Source: Rhabdophis nuchalis (taxonomy: Eukaryota; Chordata; Lepidosauria; Squamata; Natricidae). Taken from it: a DNA stretch of 64,000 bases. Below the pieces are notes generated by a model. That model was not told where the DNA came from. It was given only the letters and a program-made list of their open reading frames with translations, and searched no databases. The position numbers and the translations under genes were made by a program. Below are positions 29,069 to 41,118 of this stretch, piece after piece. Location of the stretch: contig CM077645.1 of NCBI GenBank assembly GCA_039707465.1, positions 162,902,503 through 162,966,502 on the forward strand, in the 5' to 3' direction. The stretch's first letter is position 1; every line of letters starts with the position of its first letter.

Positions 29069-29726
29069 TAAGGTGAGCAGATTTTCAAACTACCAAAGCG
29101 GGACACCGTCGACGGGGGGGGGGGACAACATTCCGGCATGGCACGCACCTGCACAGAGGGCATCAGGGCAGGGGTGTGCTCCCACCCGCCCCCGCGGGGC
29201 CCTCTTTAAAGGCAGCGGTGGCGGCCCAGCGTGGCGGCGCTGAGAGCCGCAAGCTGGGGTGGGGAGGGGGAAGGCAGCCCGAGCCGGCTGCTGTCAGCCC
29301 ATCATGCCAGCGTGATGGGCCGAGCTGAAAGCGGCCACGTCGGGCCGCCTTCCCCCTTCCCGCCTGAGCCAGTGGCTCTCAGCACCACTGGGCTGGGCTG
29401 CCACCGCTGCCTTTAAAGAGAGCCTCGCGGGAGTGGGTGGGAGCGCACCCCCGCCCCAACGCCCACTGTGAAGGTGTGTGCCATGCCGGAGCGCACCCCC
29501 CTCTCCTCGGCCCCGACGCCCTCTGCGCAGGCGCATGCCACGCCGGAGTGTGTGCCCCCCCTTCTCCTCGGTCCCGATGCCCTCCCCGCCCAAGCCAGCG
29601 CTCTCAGCTATCTGCGCCCGCCGTCTGCCCACAAAAAGCGGGACATTTTGAAGAGGCGGTGGGGCGCGGGACATCTGCTGGTGAACTGGGACTGTCCCGC
29701 CAAAAGCAGGACGTCTGGTCACCTTA
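29069..29726. mobile_element. GC-rich hAT-type MITE with exact TSD
   Basis: The left end taaggtgagcagatttt and right end cgtctggtcacctta are imperfect inverted repeats. The duplication ggttagca is perfect at 29061-29068 and 29727-29734. The interior is GC-rich with palindromic blocks, so frames of up to 142 codons on both strands are not credible genes. Confidence 0.88.
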
Positions 29727-29734
29727 GGTTAGCA

Positions 29735-31819
29735 GGTTAGCTCTTCATCTTCCCCCCTCTCTTGGTTGTCCTGTCTCCGTTCTTCCCTGCTGGCAAGTCA
29801 TCCAAAGCCTGGGGCTGCCTCGTCCTGCTCCTCCCCACGCTCCTCTGTAGCCAATGAGGCCACCCTCTTGACCTCCATCAGCGCCAGCTCTGGCTCGTCC
29901 TCCTCTGCGGCTCAGGCTCCAATGGGGCCATGACAGAGAGAGAAAGGGGGGAGAGGGAGAGAGGGAGGGAGGGAGGATCACTGTAAACAGATTTTAAAGC
30001 AATTTTCATGCTTCATTTATTTTCTCACATAATGTATGGCACTTCTTCCACATGCTTGGCACAACCAGAATAATTAAGCAATCCCCAAATTGGTTCCAAA
30101 GATGAGCATCTTGCCTGACGGAATAATAGCACCAACTTGCTACTACCAGTTGCATCAATTCCTTTTAACCTCTGTCTCAGCTGCTGACTTTTCTTCTCAT
30201 TGATTTTATTTCAACTGCTTGCTCTTGTCTTGCTCCCATTTCTGACCTTCAGCCGATATTCTCATTATGATTTCTGCCTTTGGACAATTTAATTGTCTGC
30301 CGTTAGTTACAGGCAATGCACAGCTGAGCTCCAGAACTAATAATCCTTTCAGTGCTTCGAAAAAATCAGGATCACCATGTATATTTGAACTGTACTGTGG
30401 TCTTTGAAATCCTTTTGTTCATTTCAACATCTTTTAATATTATCAAAATGCAAACATACCACGAAATAAGTGGATGTTATGTTGTTTCGTGTTAGATTGC
30501 AACCTTCCAAAAAGAGAATGGTGTGAAAAAGTTAGTTTTGTTAGAAAAAGTTAGTAAAAAGTTAGCTTCATGTAACACATAGATTGTGTTAATAAAAAAA
30601 AATTATGTTGGATTTCATTCTAAATTTGAACTCTCAGACTCAATTTAGGGAATTATAATCTGTAAGTGTTAAAATTATCAAAATAAGAAATATATTATTT
30701 TTAAAATAAAAATTTAAACGCATTATTAGTTACAGTTGAATTTCAGAGTATCCCTTTTAAGAAGCATATTTTGAAATGCTGTACTGTATTTAAGGCTATG
30801 GAAGTGGGAGTTTTAAGACAAGAAATAATATAATTTACCACTAGAGGGCGCCTTTAGTAAACAAATCTGCACCACAGATAGAGTATAATATTTTTGTGTG
30901 CATTTGTGTGTAATGTGACACTAGTAGCATTGCATACACATGCTGTATATGGACATGGATATCAAGGCTTCTGACCTACACATACTAATGCAGTTGTAAC
31001 ACGATGTACATGCAGGTTGCTTTTCTATCTTACATGCATCAGTGTAAACATTTCCAGAATATAAATACTCTGATTCATGCAAGGAAATTTTATTATATGT
31101 GAATGTGTAATCTGGGTGTTTACAAATGTGCATGTGTTCGCTACATTTTAATAATTGTTTTTTTTAAAGAGTTTTAGAAATCGGTTTTATGCTATTACAT
31201 TTTCTTGTGGTAGAATGCATATCAGTTTTAAACATTTAGTAATTAGTTATCTTATGCTATGGAAAGTATTAGTACAAGCATTGATGTTTATCACCAATTA
31301 TCAATTACTTTTTGAGACTTTATCCACCATGGACACTTTGCATTAGCTTTAAGGCCCTCTCTATTACTGGAGGAGGAAGATCAATTTTACTGAAACAATG
31401 GTTGTTGGATTCTAGATTATTAAGGAAGAACAGATCTTTTCAAAACATTTTTTAAATAACGTTTTAAAATTGCGGATGGGAAATTCTAGGACTCTGACTT
31501 GCTGTCAGTATCTTGGGATCATTTAGAGAAAACAAGATCGGTTTGATTGTGCTTGTGTAAGAAGGACCATTTCATTCTTAAAAAGCACTGTGCAGTTTAG
31601 ATATGAAAGGGGGCTGGAAATAGCCAGGTTCTTGTTAGCAAGAAGAGAAATATTGAAAGGATAAGATGCTTACCACCCAGTTATTTTGGCTGCTTTTGTT
31701 ATTAGATTTGGCTTAGCCACAGGCATCTTTTCTGCCTCTATACAATTTCATTCAGCCTTTGTTAATAGTAAGAGGTGTGTAATTCTTTTCAGCACTGAGG
31801 GTTATAGCAGCTTCATTTA
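29735..31819. other. Spacer with predicted CTCF site
   Basis: A purine/pyrimidine-rich start (29735-29985) is followed by AT-rich unique DNA. Only the CTCF-like motif at 30838-30852 was recognised. Confidence 0.4.
30838..30852 (+). promoter_or_regulatory. Predicted CTCF core motif
   Basis: CCACTAGAGGGCGCC matches CCASYAGRKGGCRS at every position, in AT-rich surroundings. It is oriented oppositely (divergent) to the motif at 5723-5736. Occupancy unknown. Confidence 0.5.
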
Positions 31820-33262
31820 CAGGTGAAACTCAAAAAATTAGAATATCGTGCAAAAGCTCATTTATTTCAGTAATGCAACTTAAAGGCAGTGGCGTAGTGT
31901 GGGGGGTGCAGGGGGGGCCGGCCGCACCGGGTGCAACATCTGGGGGGGGGGGCGCTCGCACTCGCAGCTCTCCGTCGCTTCGGGAAAGGGGATCGAGTAA
32001 GGCAGGAACAGCGGCAGCCGGGGAATGTGGCCACCGCCGCGGGGACCGGAGAAGCGTCGCCCGAAGCAAGAGCGGCTGCAAGAGGAGGCGTTTTCTCCCC
32101 GTCGCCCCGTCTTCTTCCTTGAGGAAAGGATCTTAGGGGCTTTTTCATATTTTTATTAGTATTATTTCTCGGGCGGGGGAGGGGGGATCCGGAATCCAGG
32201 AAACCGGGAGGGGGCGGGAAATCGCAGGGAAAAGGAAGAGAGCTCACGGGCGGAAGGTGGGGAGAGCTCGCGCGTTCCAGCTGATTCAGCAGCGGTCTTG
32301 TGAATGCGCGGAGATGTAGCTGACAGGGCGGGAGAGGCGTCGCGCTCTCCGGATCGAAGGGAGGCCAACTCTTTCGGGTACCTGCCGGCTGCGGCTGCCT
32401 CCCCTACCCCGCTGCCGTCGGATCTTCCTGCACCCCTTCTCTCCCCCCTTCCCGTTTCTCACTTCCCCGCCGCTCCGCATGCTGCGCCCTCCCCGTCCTC
32501 GATGCCGCTGCTTCCCCCCGGGGGAGGGCTAGAAAGGCACCGAAAAGGATGAGCGAAGGGGCGGGCAGGGGGCCTGCGGCGGGCGATGGAGTGGAAGAGA
32601 CTCGAGTGCTAAAATCCAGGGGTTAGGGGGCGCAAATTACTTGCCTTGCCCCGGGTGCTGATAACCCACGCTACGCCACTGCTTAAAGGTGAAACTAATA
32701 TATGAGATAAGACTCATTACATGCAAAGCAAGATAGTTCAAGCCGTGATTTGTCATAATTATGATGATTATGGCGTAGAACTCACGAAACCCCAAATCCA
32801 CAATCTCAGAAAATTAGAATAGTACATGCAATCAATAAAACAAGGATTGTACATAGAACAATATCAGACCTCTGAAAAATATAAGCATGCAAATGTACTC
32901 AGTACTTGGTTTGGGCCCCTTTTGCAGCAATTACTGCCTTAATGCGGCATGGAAGCTATTAGCCTGAAGTATTATGGAAGAGCAGGATGCTTCAATAGCG
33001 GCCTTCAGCTCTTCTGCATTGTTCGGTCTCGTGTCTCTCATCTTTCACTTGGCAATGCCCCATAGATTCTCTATGGGGTTCAGGCCAGGTGAGTTTGCTG
33101 GCCAATCAAGCACAGTAATCCCACGGTCAATGAACCAGGTTTTGGTGCTTTTGGCAGTGTGGACAGGTGCCAAGTCCTGCTGGAAAATGAAGTCACCATC
33201 CCCATAAAGCTCATCTGCGAAAGGAAGCATGAATTGTTGCCAATGTATAAGAATGCCCTTTA
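31820..33262 (-). pseudogene. Tc1-like transposon split by a hAT MITE
   Basis: The left end 'caggtgaaactcaaaaaatt' follows TA. The minus strand (about 33045-33240) encodes the catalytic end of a Tc1 transposase: FQQDLAPVHTAKSTK then LDWPANSPGLNPIENLWGIAK, with the D and E of a DD34E-type site. The N-terminal half is missing or broken and the far end is truncated. A hAT element occupies 31887-32681. Confidence 0.85.
31887..32681. mobile_element. CpG-rich hAT-type element nested in Tc1
   Basis: Termini cagtggcgtag and ctacgccactg are perfect inverted repeats. The 8-bp duplication cttaaagg is perfect at 31879-31886 and 32682-32689. 795 bp, very GC- and CpG-rich, which makes it look like a CpG island in AT-rich DNA. 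Frames up to 126 codons on both strands show no domain. Confidence 0.9.
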
Positions 33263-33554
33263 GTTTTGACACAATATGCAGATTGTGCTGAAAAAAATAA
33301 TAAATACTAATAAAACTGTAGTTTTACTGCATATGGTTTCACTGTCCATGCTGAAAATCAGTTTTTTATTTCCCTGTGTTATATCCATATTTAAACTTTT
33401 TCTTACGTTCGTTTATAAAGATGGGGAAAGTGCAATCCTAATCATGACCCAAATTCTTATCATTTAATACTTGCGTGCAACTTTGTGACACAAATATGAA
33501 AGGATGGAGTCTGTTCATAATATCACTACGCATGTTTCAGCACTGTGGCTAGCG

Positions 33555-33618
33555 TTAGGGTTAGGTTTAGGATTCGGATTAGGGTTAGGGTTAGGGTTAG
33601 GGTTAGGGTCAGGGTTAC
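33555..33618 (+). repeat. Interstitial telomere repeat (TTAGGG)n
   Basis: About ten TTAGGG units with a few variants (TTTAGG, TTCGGA, TCAGGG) in an internal position. No other telomeric or subtelomeric sequence is nearby. Confidence 0.95.
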
Positions 33619-34511
33619 TACTGTTACTTCAAATTTCTGTTGAGATTTGGTGCAAAGCAATGCCTTGATGAGTTGTTACAGCCACAAAAAGAATATTTTC
33701 TATGGTTATGGAGCAAGAAGAAAAGGTGTTAGAGCACAGCGAAGTATTTTCGTATTTTTCTCATTCCCCCAGTACAGAAATAAGCTACTAAGTGACCCAG
33801 GCCAGGCAAAAAGAGGTAAGATATGAAGACACTTTCCACACAGAGAAATTTCAGGTGGCAAAAGTAACTGAAGTTTGCTGATTTTTTTTTTAGATAATTC
33901 ATATACTCAGAATTAATTTTCTGCTGATGGATTTTTTTCTTCTTCAAAAGGACTGTTGTGAATTCAGAGAACATGGCATTACTGAAGACTTTCCACCAGA
34001 TGGTGCAATCCTCAAGAGACTGAAGCTGATTTTTCTCTTAGCCCCTTGTTCAGAACTTTAGAAATATACATACAATAGCAAGAAAAATAAACATCTAATT
34101 ACTGAAAGATACAAAACTAAAAAAAAGTTCATGCATTTAGAGTCTTTTCCTGAAATGTTTAAAAATATATTACAGGGGGGAAAATCCTACATTGGAAGGG
34201 AAAGGAGAGTGGAAAGAAAAAGAAAAGAGAAATGGAATAGCAAATTTTAACAAGTGATGAAGGCAATATAATATTTCATTGTTTATTGTCTTTCAGTTCA
34301 ATATTATTTTAAAAAAAACCACCAGTAACATTTGTAAGAAGCAAATTATGGAATCCACATCCCAAATCTTGCCATAAATAAAGCTACATTTAGACTAGAA
34401 AGAAAGCCAATATGAACATACGTCAGACAAAATAGCTAGTTCTCCAGTTATGCACCATTCTTAACATTTAGGAAACGGTCTTAGCCAAGGGATCGTTTCC
34501 CAAGCTTTCCT
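33619..34511. other. Spacer without recognised feature
   Basis: AT-rich. A near-match to a CTCF core (CCACCAGATGGTGC, one mismatch) lies at 33993-34006. Confidence 0.3.
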
Positions 34512-35067
34512 AGGAGAGATTAATTAAATTGAACTATTGTAACCTTTGTACTGTTGGCATAATATATGGAAGCAGTGCACACCCATGATGTAATACAAAT
34601 TTGGAGTGAGGTAGGGATTCTTTGTCCTCCCTCGAGATCCATGGAGTGACTGTGCTGAATATTTTTAGACTGAATAAAATATTATAATGTAAAAGCAAGG
34701 CTCTACGTTTAGTCAGGAAAAACCAAATGCACATGTATAGTATAGGTCAGTGATGGCTAACCTTTTTGTTAGCGCGTACCCAGTGTGCAAGGAGAGATTA
34801 ATTAAATTGAACTATTGTAACCTTTGTACTGTTGGCATAATATATGGAAGCAGTGCACACCCATGATGTAATACAAATTTGGAGTGAGGTAGGGATTCTT
34901 TGTCCTCCCTCGAGATCCATGGAGTGACTGTGCTGAATATTTTTAGACTGAATAAAATATTATAATGTAAAAGCAAGGCTCTACGTTTAGTCAGGAAAAA
35001 CCAAATGCACATGTATAGTATAGGTCAGTGATGGCTAACCTTTTTGTTAGCGCGTACCCAGTGTGCA
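34512..35067. repeat. Exact 278-bp tandem duplication
   Basis: 34512-34789 and 34790-35067 appear identical over 278 bp. The unit includes the left 42 bp of the hAT MITE at 35026 and its target-duplication sequence, so the duplication came after that insertion. A 66-codon frame is repeated in both copies but is not convincing as a gene. Confidence 0.92.
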
Positions 35068-35430
35068 ACCCCTCATGCATGTGCACATGAACACACACGC
35101 ACCACCCATTTTTGGCTTCCAGGTTGGTGCAGGAGGCTTTCCAGACCTAAAACAGGTCATATGGGGGGGGGGGCTGGTAGGCCTCCTGCACCAACTTAAA
35201 AGCCAAAACAGAGCAGGGGGGCACTGTGTGAGGCCCCAAGATGCAGTGCATGCACCCCCCTTGTGAATGCACCCCTGCGCCCTGTGCATGCGTGGCAGAG
35301 ACCCAGTCCGGCTGGCCAGGCGGCGCATATGCATGCACAGTGAAACTGGGCTGGGGTGACGGCTGGCATGCCTGCAAATAGGGCTCTGTGTGCCACCTGT
35401 GGCACGCATGCTATAGGTTCGCCATCACGG
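35026..35430. mobile_element. hAT-type MITE (GATGGCGAACC family)
   Basis: Left end cagtgatggctaacc, right end ggttcgccatcacgg. The target duplication gtataggt is perfect at 35018-35025 and 35431-35438. An orphan left end of this MITE lies at 34748-34789 because of the tandem duplication. Confidence 0.9.
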
Positions 35431-36013
35431 GTATAGGTGGTACCTGGCTCAATAGTAATAACGGTGAGAGGGATCTTGGAATTCTAATGGACAATCACTT
35501 AAATATGAGCCAGCAATGTGCTGCAGTTGCCCCCCAAAATCCCCAAGGCTGTTCTAGGCTGCATTAACAGAGAGATAGAATCAACATTACGTGAAGTATT
35601 AATGCCATTTTATAATGGTTCGCTAAGACATATCTTGCTTCAAACTGTTGTGTCTCATTATTGCTCTTAGCTTAAACTACCCCCTTTATTATCCACTTTA
35701 TCAAGGATTCATAGGTGTGTCAGCCATGTCATTTCATTGCCTTGAAAAGATTCAAAGGTCTAAAGTACTTTGTAGGCAATAGCCAGTATACTTGTCAGTG
35801 CCTTGAATTTACGCAATGCCACTTTCCCCCTCCTACATCCTAGGAAAGTAGAAAATATAACATTAAAAAAAACATACATCGGATAAAAAAATAGGCACAT
35901 TTGAATGGCACTGGTATAATCAGCACTCATTAATTGGAGACAATATCACCATATTGATATAGATTAAATATAGGTATGAACTAAATTGAATTTGTGTACA
36001 CATACACATACTA

Positions 36014-38926
36014 GTGTATGGCAGGTATTACAGAGACCTGGTTGGGCCAAGAGGGGGGAGTGCCCCTCGTTGAAATGTGCCCACCGGGTTACCGGGCATT
36101 TCATCAGCCACGAGCCCAGGGTTGGGATGGGGGGATGGCGGTCATTATAAAGGAGGGGCTGGACCTGAGAGAGACCACTGTGTCGCAGACAGCCAGCTGT
36201 GAGTCTCTATGTGTGAAGTGGGGTCATGGGAGGCAGTTGGGCTTGCTGATTGTGTACCTGGCTCCCTGCTACGTGTCAGCAGCCCTACCCGAGCTTCTCA
36301 ATGTGATAGCCGAGTTGGCGGTTGGCACCCCCAGGCTGTTAGTCATGGGGGATTTCAACCTGCCATCGATAGGCGAAGCATCTGAGACGGCACGGGAGTT
36401 CATGGCCTCCATGACGGCCATGGACCTGACCCAGTTAATTCATGACACCACCCACACTGGGGGACACATGCTGGACCTAGTTTTTGTCTCCAGACAGTGG
36501 CTGAGTGATCTTAGTTTAGGGGAAATAGTCATTGAACCCCTGTCATGGTCAGATCACTCTCCTTCGGCTGGACTTTCCAACTGCTGCACCCCACCACGGG
36601 GAGGCGGAACCGGAAGCGGTGAGTTGGTTCCGCCCCAGGCGCCTGATGGACCCTGAGAGGTTCCAGATGGAGCTTGGGCCAATACCAGAGACCCTGACCC
36701 GCGACTCGACTGAGGATCTAGTGGCCGCCTGGAATAGTGCGACCATGGGGGCCCTGGACCGGGTCGTGCCTTGTGGCCTCTCACCCGGCGCTGGTCTACC
36801 TTGGCTCCTTGGTTCTCTGAGGAGCTGAGGGTGATGAAGCATCAGAGGAGATACCTAGAAAGCGTTTGGAAGGCCACCTGCTCCGAATCTGACCGGACAC
36901 TGGTAAGGTCGCATTTCAGGACCTACCTAGTGGCGATAAAAGCGGCGAAATGTAATTATTTCTCCACTCTTATCGTGTCTGTAGATAACCAACCTGCTGC
37001 CCTGTTTAGGGTGACCCACTCCCTTCTTTATCAGAGGACGCGGGATGCTCCCTTACAGGGTCATGCGGAGGAATTTGGTTGTTATCTGCATGATAAAATC
37101 GATCAGATCCGGGACGGGTTAGCCTCCGATTGGATTAGTTCAGACAGGCTGACGGAGGCAGGTCTTGAGTCTTTTATCTGGGAAGAGTTCGATCCTGTGA
37201 CTCCCGAGGACATGGACAGGATGCTGGGGTGGCTAAATGCCACCACATGTTTATTGGACCCGTGTCCCTCCTGGTTGGTACTGACCTTCCGGGAGGTTAC
37301 ATGAGGCTGGCTCTAGGGAATTGTCAACGCTTCTTTGAGTGAGGGGTTTCTGCCGGCCGCCTTGAAAGAGGCGGTGGTAAGGCCCCTCCTCAAGAAGCCC
37401 TCCCTGGACCCGGCTGTGTTGGTCAACTACCATCCTGTCTCCAACCTTCGCTTTCTTGCAAAGGTTGTTGAGAGTGTGGTGGCGCGACAGCTCCCTCAGC
37501 ACCTGGAGGAAACTGTCTATCTGGACTCACGCCAGTCCGGCTTCCGGCCTGGGCACAGCACAGAGACGGCATTGGTCGCATTGGTGGATGATCTCTGGAA
37601 GGCTCGGGAGAGAGGCTGTTCCTCTATCCTGGTCCTGTTAGATCTCTCAGCGGCTTTCGATACCATCGACCATGGTATCATGTTGCGCCGGCTGGAGGGG
37701 TTGGGGTTGGGGGGCACCGTTTTACGATGGTTCTCCTCCTACCTCTCCAACCGGTCGCAATTTGTGTTGACAGGAGAGCAGAGGTCGATGTCGAGGTGCC
37801 TCACTTGTGGGGTACCACAGGGGTTGGTCCTCTCGCCTTTTCTGTTCAACATCTATATGAAGCCGTTGGGTGAGATCATCCATGGTTTCGGGGTAGAATT
37901 CCACCAGTACGCGGATGACACCCAGCTGTACATCTCTACCCCAGACCACCCCAACGATGCCGTGGAAGTGATGTCCCGGTATCTGGAGGCCGTGCGAGTC
38001 TGGATGAGGAGAAACAGGCTTCGACTCAACCCGTCCAAGACCGAGTGGCTGTGGTTTCCGGCGTCACGATATAGCCAGCTGGTGCCATCTCTGGCTATTG
38101 GGGGCGAATCATTGGCCCCCACAGAGAGGGCTCGCAACTTGGGTGTCCTCCTGGACTCTCAGCTGTTGTTAGATGATCATATGACAGCCGTGGCCAGGGG
38201 GGCTTTTTATCAGGTCCGCCTGATACGCCAGTTGCGCCCCTTTCTGGATCGTGACGCTTTACGCATGGTCATGCAAGCCCTTGTCATCTCCTGCCTGGAC
38301 TATTGCAATGCTCTCTACATGGGGCTTTCCTTGAGGTGCACCCGGAGGCTCCAGTTAGTTCAGAATGCGGCCACGCAGGGGATTCTGGGAACCTCCAGAT
38401 GCTCCCATGTGACAGCTCTCCTGCGCGAGCTGCACTGGCTGCCTGTGACTTTCCGGGTGCACTTCAAGGTACTAGTAATCACCTTTAAAGCGCTCCACGG
38501 CAAGGGACCTGGTTACTTGCAAGACCGCCTCCTGCTACCAAATACCTCCCACCGACCAGTCCACTCCCACAGAGAGGGCCTCCTCAGGGTACCGTCGGCC
38601 AAGCAATGCCGGCTGGCGACCCCTAGGGGGAGAGCCTTCTCTGTGGCAGCTCCTGCCTTCTGGAATGACCTACCCCCTGACCTATGCACAATCACGTCTC
38701 TTCCGTCGGGCCTTGAAAATCTACTTATCCGTGCGGCCGGCCTGGCGTAGTTTTTAATTGTTTTTACCAGGGGTTTTTATCTGGATTTTAGAATAGGCCA
38801 CCCATTTAATATATTTTTAAGGTATTTTTAGCGTATTTTAATGTATTTGATGTTTTCTATTGTTGTTTTTATTGTTGCCTGTTTACCGCCCTGAGTCCCG
38901 GAAGGGAGAAGGGCGGTATAAAAATC
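36014..38926 (+). pseudogene. Longest L2-type LINE, decayed endonuclease-RT ORF
   Basis: 5'-truncated autonomous LINE. From 36018 an AP-endonuclease-like segment reads MAGITETWLGQEGG, MGDFNLPS and SWSDHSP. A frame change near 36600 and another near 36800 separate it from the linker; in-frame TGA and TAG lie at about 37303-37320. The RT region follows, uninterrupted to 38750, with [32 protein letters not shown] and the catalytic YADDTQLY near 37907. The C-terminal part ends in the [12 protein letters not shown] signature. The 3'UTR ends in 'ccgccctgagtcccggaagg'. The ORF would encode both LINE enzymes; as it stands it cannot be translated whole. It is the reference copy for the shorter L2-type fragments here. 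Confidence 0.88.
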
Positions 38927-38929
38927 AAA

Positions 38930-39012
<83 letters not shown>

Positions 39013-39014
39013 AT
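38927..39014. repeat. (AAAT)22 LINE tail
   Basis: 88 bp of pure AAAT repeats as the 3' tail of the LINE. Confidence 0.95.
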
Positions 39015-39069
39015 AGTGGAGTGCCTTATAGCTGCTTATACCAATATACAGAGTTATTAGCTCCTCAAG

Positions 39070-39172
39070 CCCCAAAAGGTGCTTTTTCAGGAGGCACCTG
39101 GACTTTCTTGTGTTTCTTTTTTGAAGATGTTTCACTTTTCATCTAAGAAGCTTCTTTATGTCAATCCTAATT
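39070..39172 (-). mobile_element. Penelope-like fragment with degenerate hammerhead
   Basis: The minus strand at 39126-39159 reads ATAAAGA, a stem II built on AGCTTCTT/AAAAGT, then GAAACATC, a worn form of CTGAAGA...GAAACGTC. The following 'aagaaacacaagaaagtcca' and 'ggtgcctcctgaaaaagcac' are shared with 56647-56766. No coding. Confidence 0.5.
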
Positions 39173-39644
39173 GGCTAAAGAAATTGAAATATTTTATTGG
39201 ATTAAAAGATGAGGGATTGCAAAGAGCCATTAAGAGAAGTAAAATGAAAACAAGAATTCAATATACAGCATACTGTAGAAGTGTATATGTTTGTGTGCAT
39301 AAAGTGATGAAATTTAGAACATAAAAAATATCCACATACTGTATACTTATAGGATTTAAATCAGCAGCAACTAATTAGGAAAGGGATTTAGGAAGATGTG
39401 CTCATTTAAAATCAAAAGATGATACTTGTTAAACCAAAACTTTTAAGAAGGAGGCTAGAAATGAAACAATGAAAATGTAATTGCTAAATTTCAGATAGGT
39501 TAACTTGGGAAATGCAATCAAAATTATTCATGGAATATAACATCTCTCTTGTGAGAAGCAGTTAGAATTTGGGAGAAGCGTACAATTTATACAATGATGT
39601 ATCATAAAGAAAAAAGGTATAAGGATTATGTTTTGATTGTGTCA
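39173..39644. other. Spacer without recognised feature
   Basis: AT-rich. An 81-codon frame shows no recognised domain. Confidence 0.3.
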
Positions 39645-39805
39645 GAGGGTATCCAAGGTCATACAGTGGATGCCTACCAGAGCAGCTTTTAAAAAAGAAT
39701 TGGATAACTTTCATGGAGTTGTGTAGGGTTTCCTGCCTAGGCAGGGAGTTGGACTAGAAGACCTCCAAGGTCCTTTCCAACTCTGCCATTCTGTTCTGTT
39801 ATAAG
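39645..39805 (+). mobile_element. CR1 LINE 3' end
   Basis: 'ctgcctaggcagggagttgg' then 'actagaagacctccaaggtc' and the end 'ccattctgttctgtt' are the hallmark CR1 terminus. Confidence 0.82.
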
Positions 39806-40444
39806 CCTAACCATAGCTATTACCTTGAAAATCCTTTAATCTTATTGCTGCTATTCAGTATCCTTATTCTTTCAATGACTACAGAACACTGTATGGGAAT
39901 CCCATAAGGAGGCCATGAAGTCAGTAAATCCTTTTCTCTTTTGGTTCTCCAGCAATATGCTTCTCTCCTGCTAGAAACAGAATTAGGCATTATGACTAAT
40001 ATCTGCTAATTGCCACATCATCTAGAAACCAGCCTAATCTCTGCTCGAGATGTTTATTCATACTGATTACAATTAAAAAAAAAACATTTATGACAAATAG
40101 CCTATTGAAAGTCATTGGGAAAATAACAAAAAAGCAAGAAGTTTAATTGTTCCTATCTGCAGTGTATCACCTACTCTTTGCCTAGTATTTTCAGGGAGAT
40201 TTCAATAATGACTTCCTTGAAAGCCTGTAAGAAATGTATTAGTCAGCCCATCACACTTAAGATTAAATTTCATTTTAACTAGGGCTACGGGTTCTGGTTT
40301 TCAGAAATCTAGTTAGCAGTAGAGATATTTTTTTAAAAACCCTTCTTAACACATTTATGCAGCCCAAATCTGAATCTATTTATTTGACATTTTATTGCTT
40401 GTTATTTTAAGTGTGTGTGTCTGTGTGTCTGTGTGTGGCCTAGA
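39806..40444. other. Spacer without recognised feature
   Basis: AT-rich unique sequence. A short GT repeat lies at about 40411-40437, just before the CR1 fragment. Confidence 0.3.
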
Positions 40445-41118
40445 AGTTTAACAGCCTACATATGAGGCCCCATCTGGAGTATTGTGTACAGTTCTGGTCA
40501 CCATACCTTCAGAAGGATATTATGGAAGTGGAAAAGGTGCAGAGGAGGGCAACCAGAATGATTAGGGGGCTGGAACACCTTCCTTACTATCTGAGGCTGC
40601 AATGGCTGGGCCTCTTCACTCTAGAACAACGGTGCCTGAGAGGTGACCTGATTGAAGTCTATAAAATCATGCACGGTGTGGACAAAGTAGAAAAGGAAAA
40701 ACTGTTTTCCCTATCGCACAACACTAGAACTAGGGGGCACTCCATGAAACTTTTGATAGCTAGACCTCAAACAAATAAGAGGAAGTACTTTTTCACCCAG
40801 AGGATCACTGGTCTATGGAACTCCCTGCCAGAAGAAGTGTGACAGCTGTCAGCCTCGACACCTTTAAGAAAGGATTAGACGAGTTCATGGAGAACAAGGA
40901 TATCCATGGCTATCATTATGGATGCCTAAGGACACCCTCCGGGTTGGAGAGATAGGCAGGATATTTCTCAATGCCATTTGCAGGGAATCATAAGCAGGTG
41001 AAGACATCTGCTTGGGAAGACCCTGAAGCAAATGGGGAGCCACTGTGTGAGACAGAATGCTGGACCAGATGGGCTGTGGCCTGTTCCAGCAAGGCTATTC
41101 TTATGTTCTTATGTATAT
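40445..41118 (+). pseudogene. CR1 LINE, RT C-terminus and 3'UTR
   Basis: A 126-codon open stretch (40462-40842) encodes the C-terminal domain of a CR1 RT ORF: HLEYCVQFWSPYLQKDIMEV, KVQRRATRMIRGLEHLPYY, TLEQRCLRGDLIEVYKIMHG and ITGLWNSLPEEV, ending in TGA with homologous sequence continuing. The 3'UTR ends in attcttatgttcttatg, two copies of the CR1 terminal octamer. The RT catalytic part is absent. Confidence 0.9.

Noticed and set aside
31887..32681. CpG island promoter
   Set aside because: The whole CpG-rich block is bounded by inverted repeats and an exact 8-bp duplication, so it is a transposon.
33993..34006. Third CTCF site
   Set aside because: One mismatch at a conserved C of the core; too weak to call.
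34534..35012. Two identical 66-codon minus-strand frames as a duplicated gene
   Set aside because: Identity comes from the 278-bp tandem duplication; no domain or codon signal.
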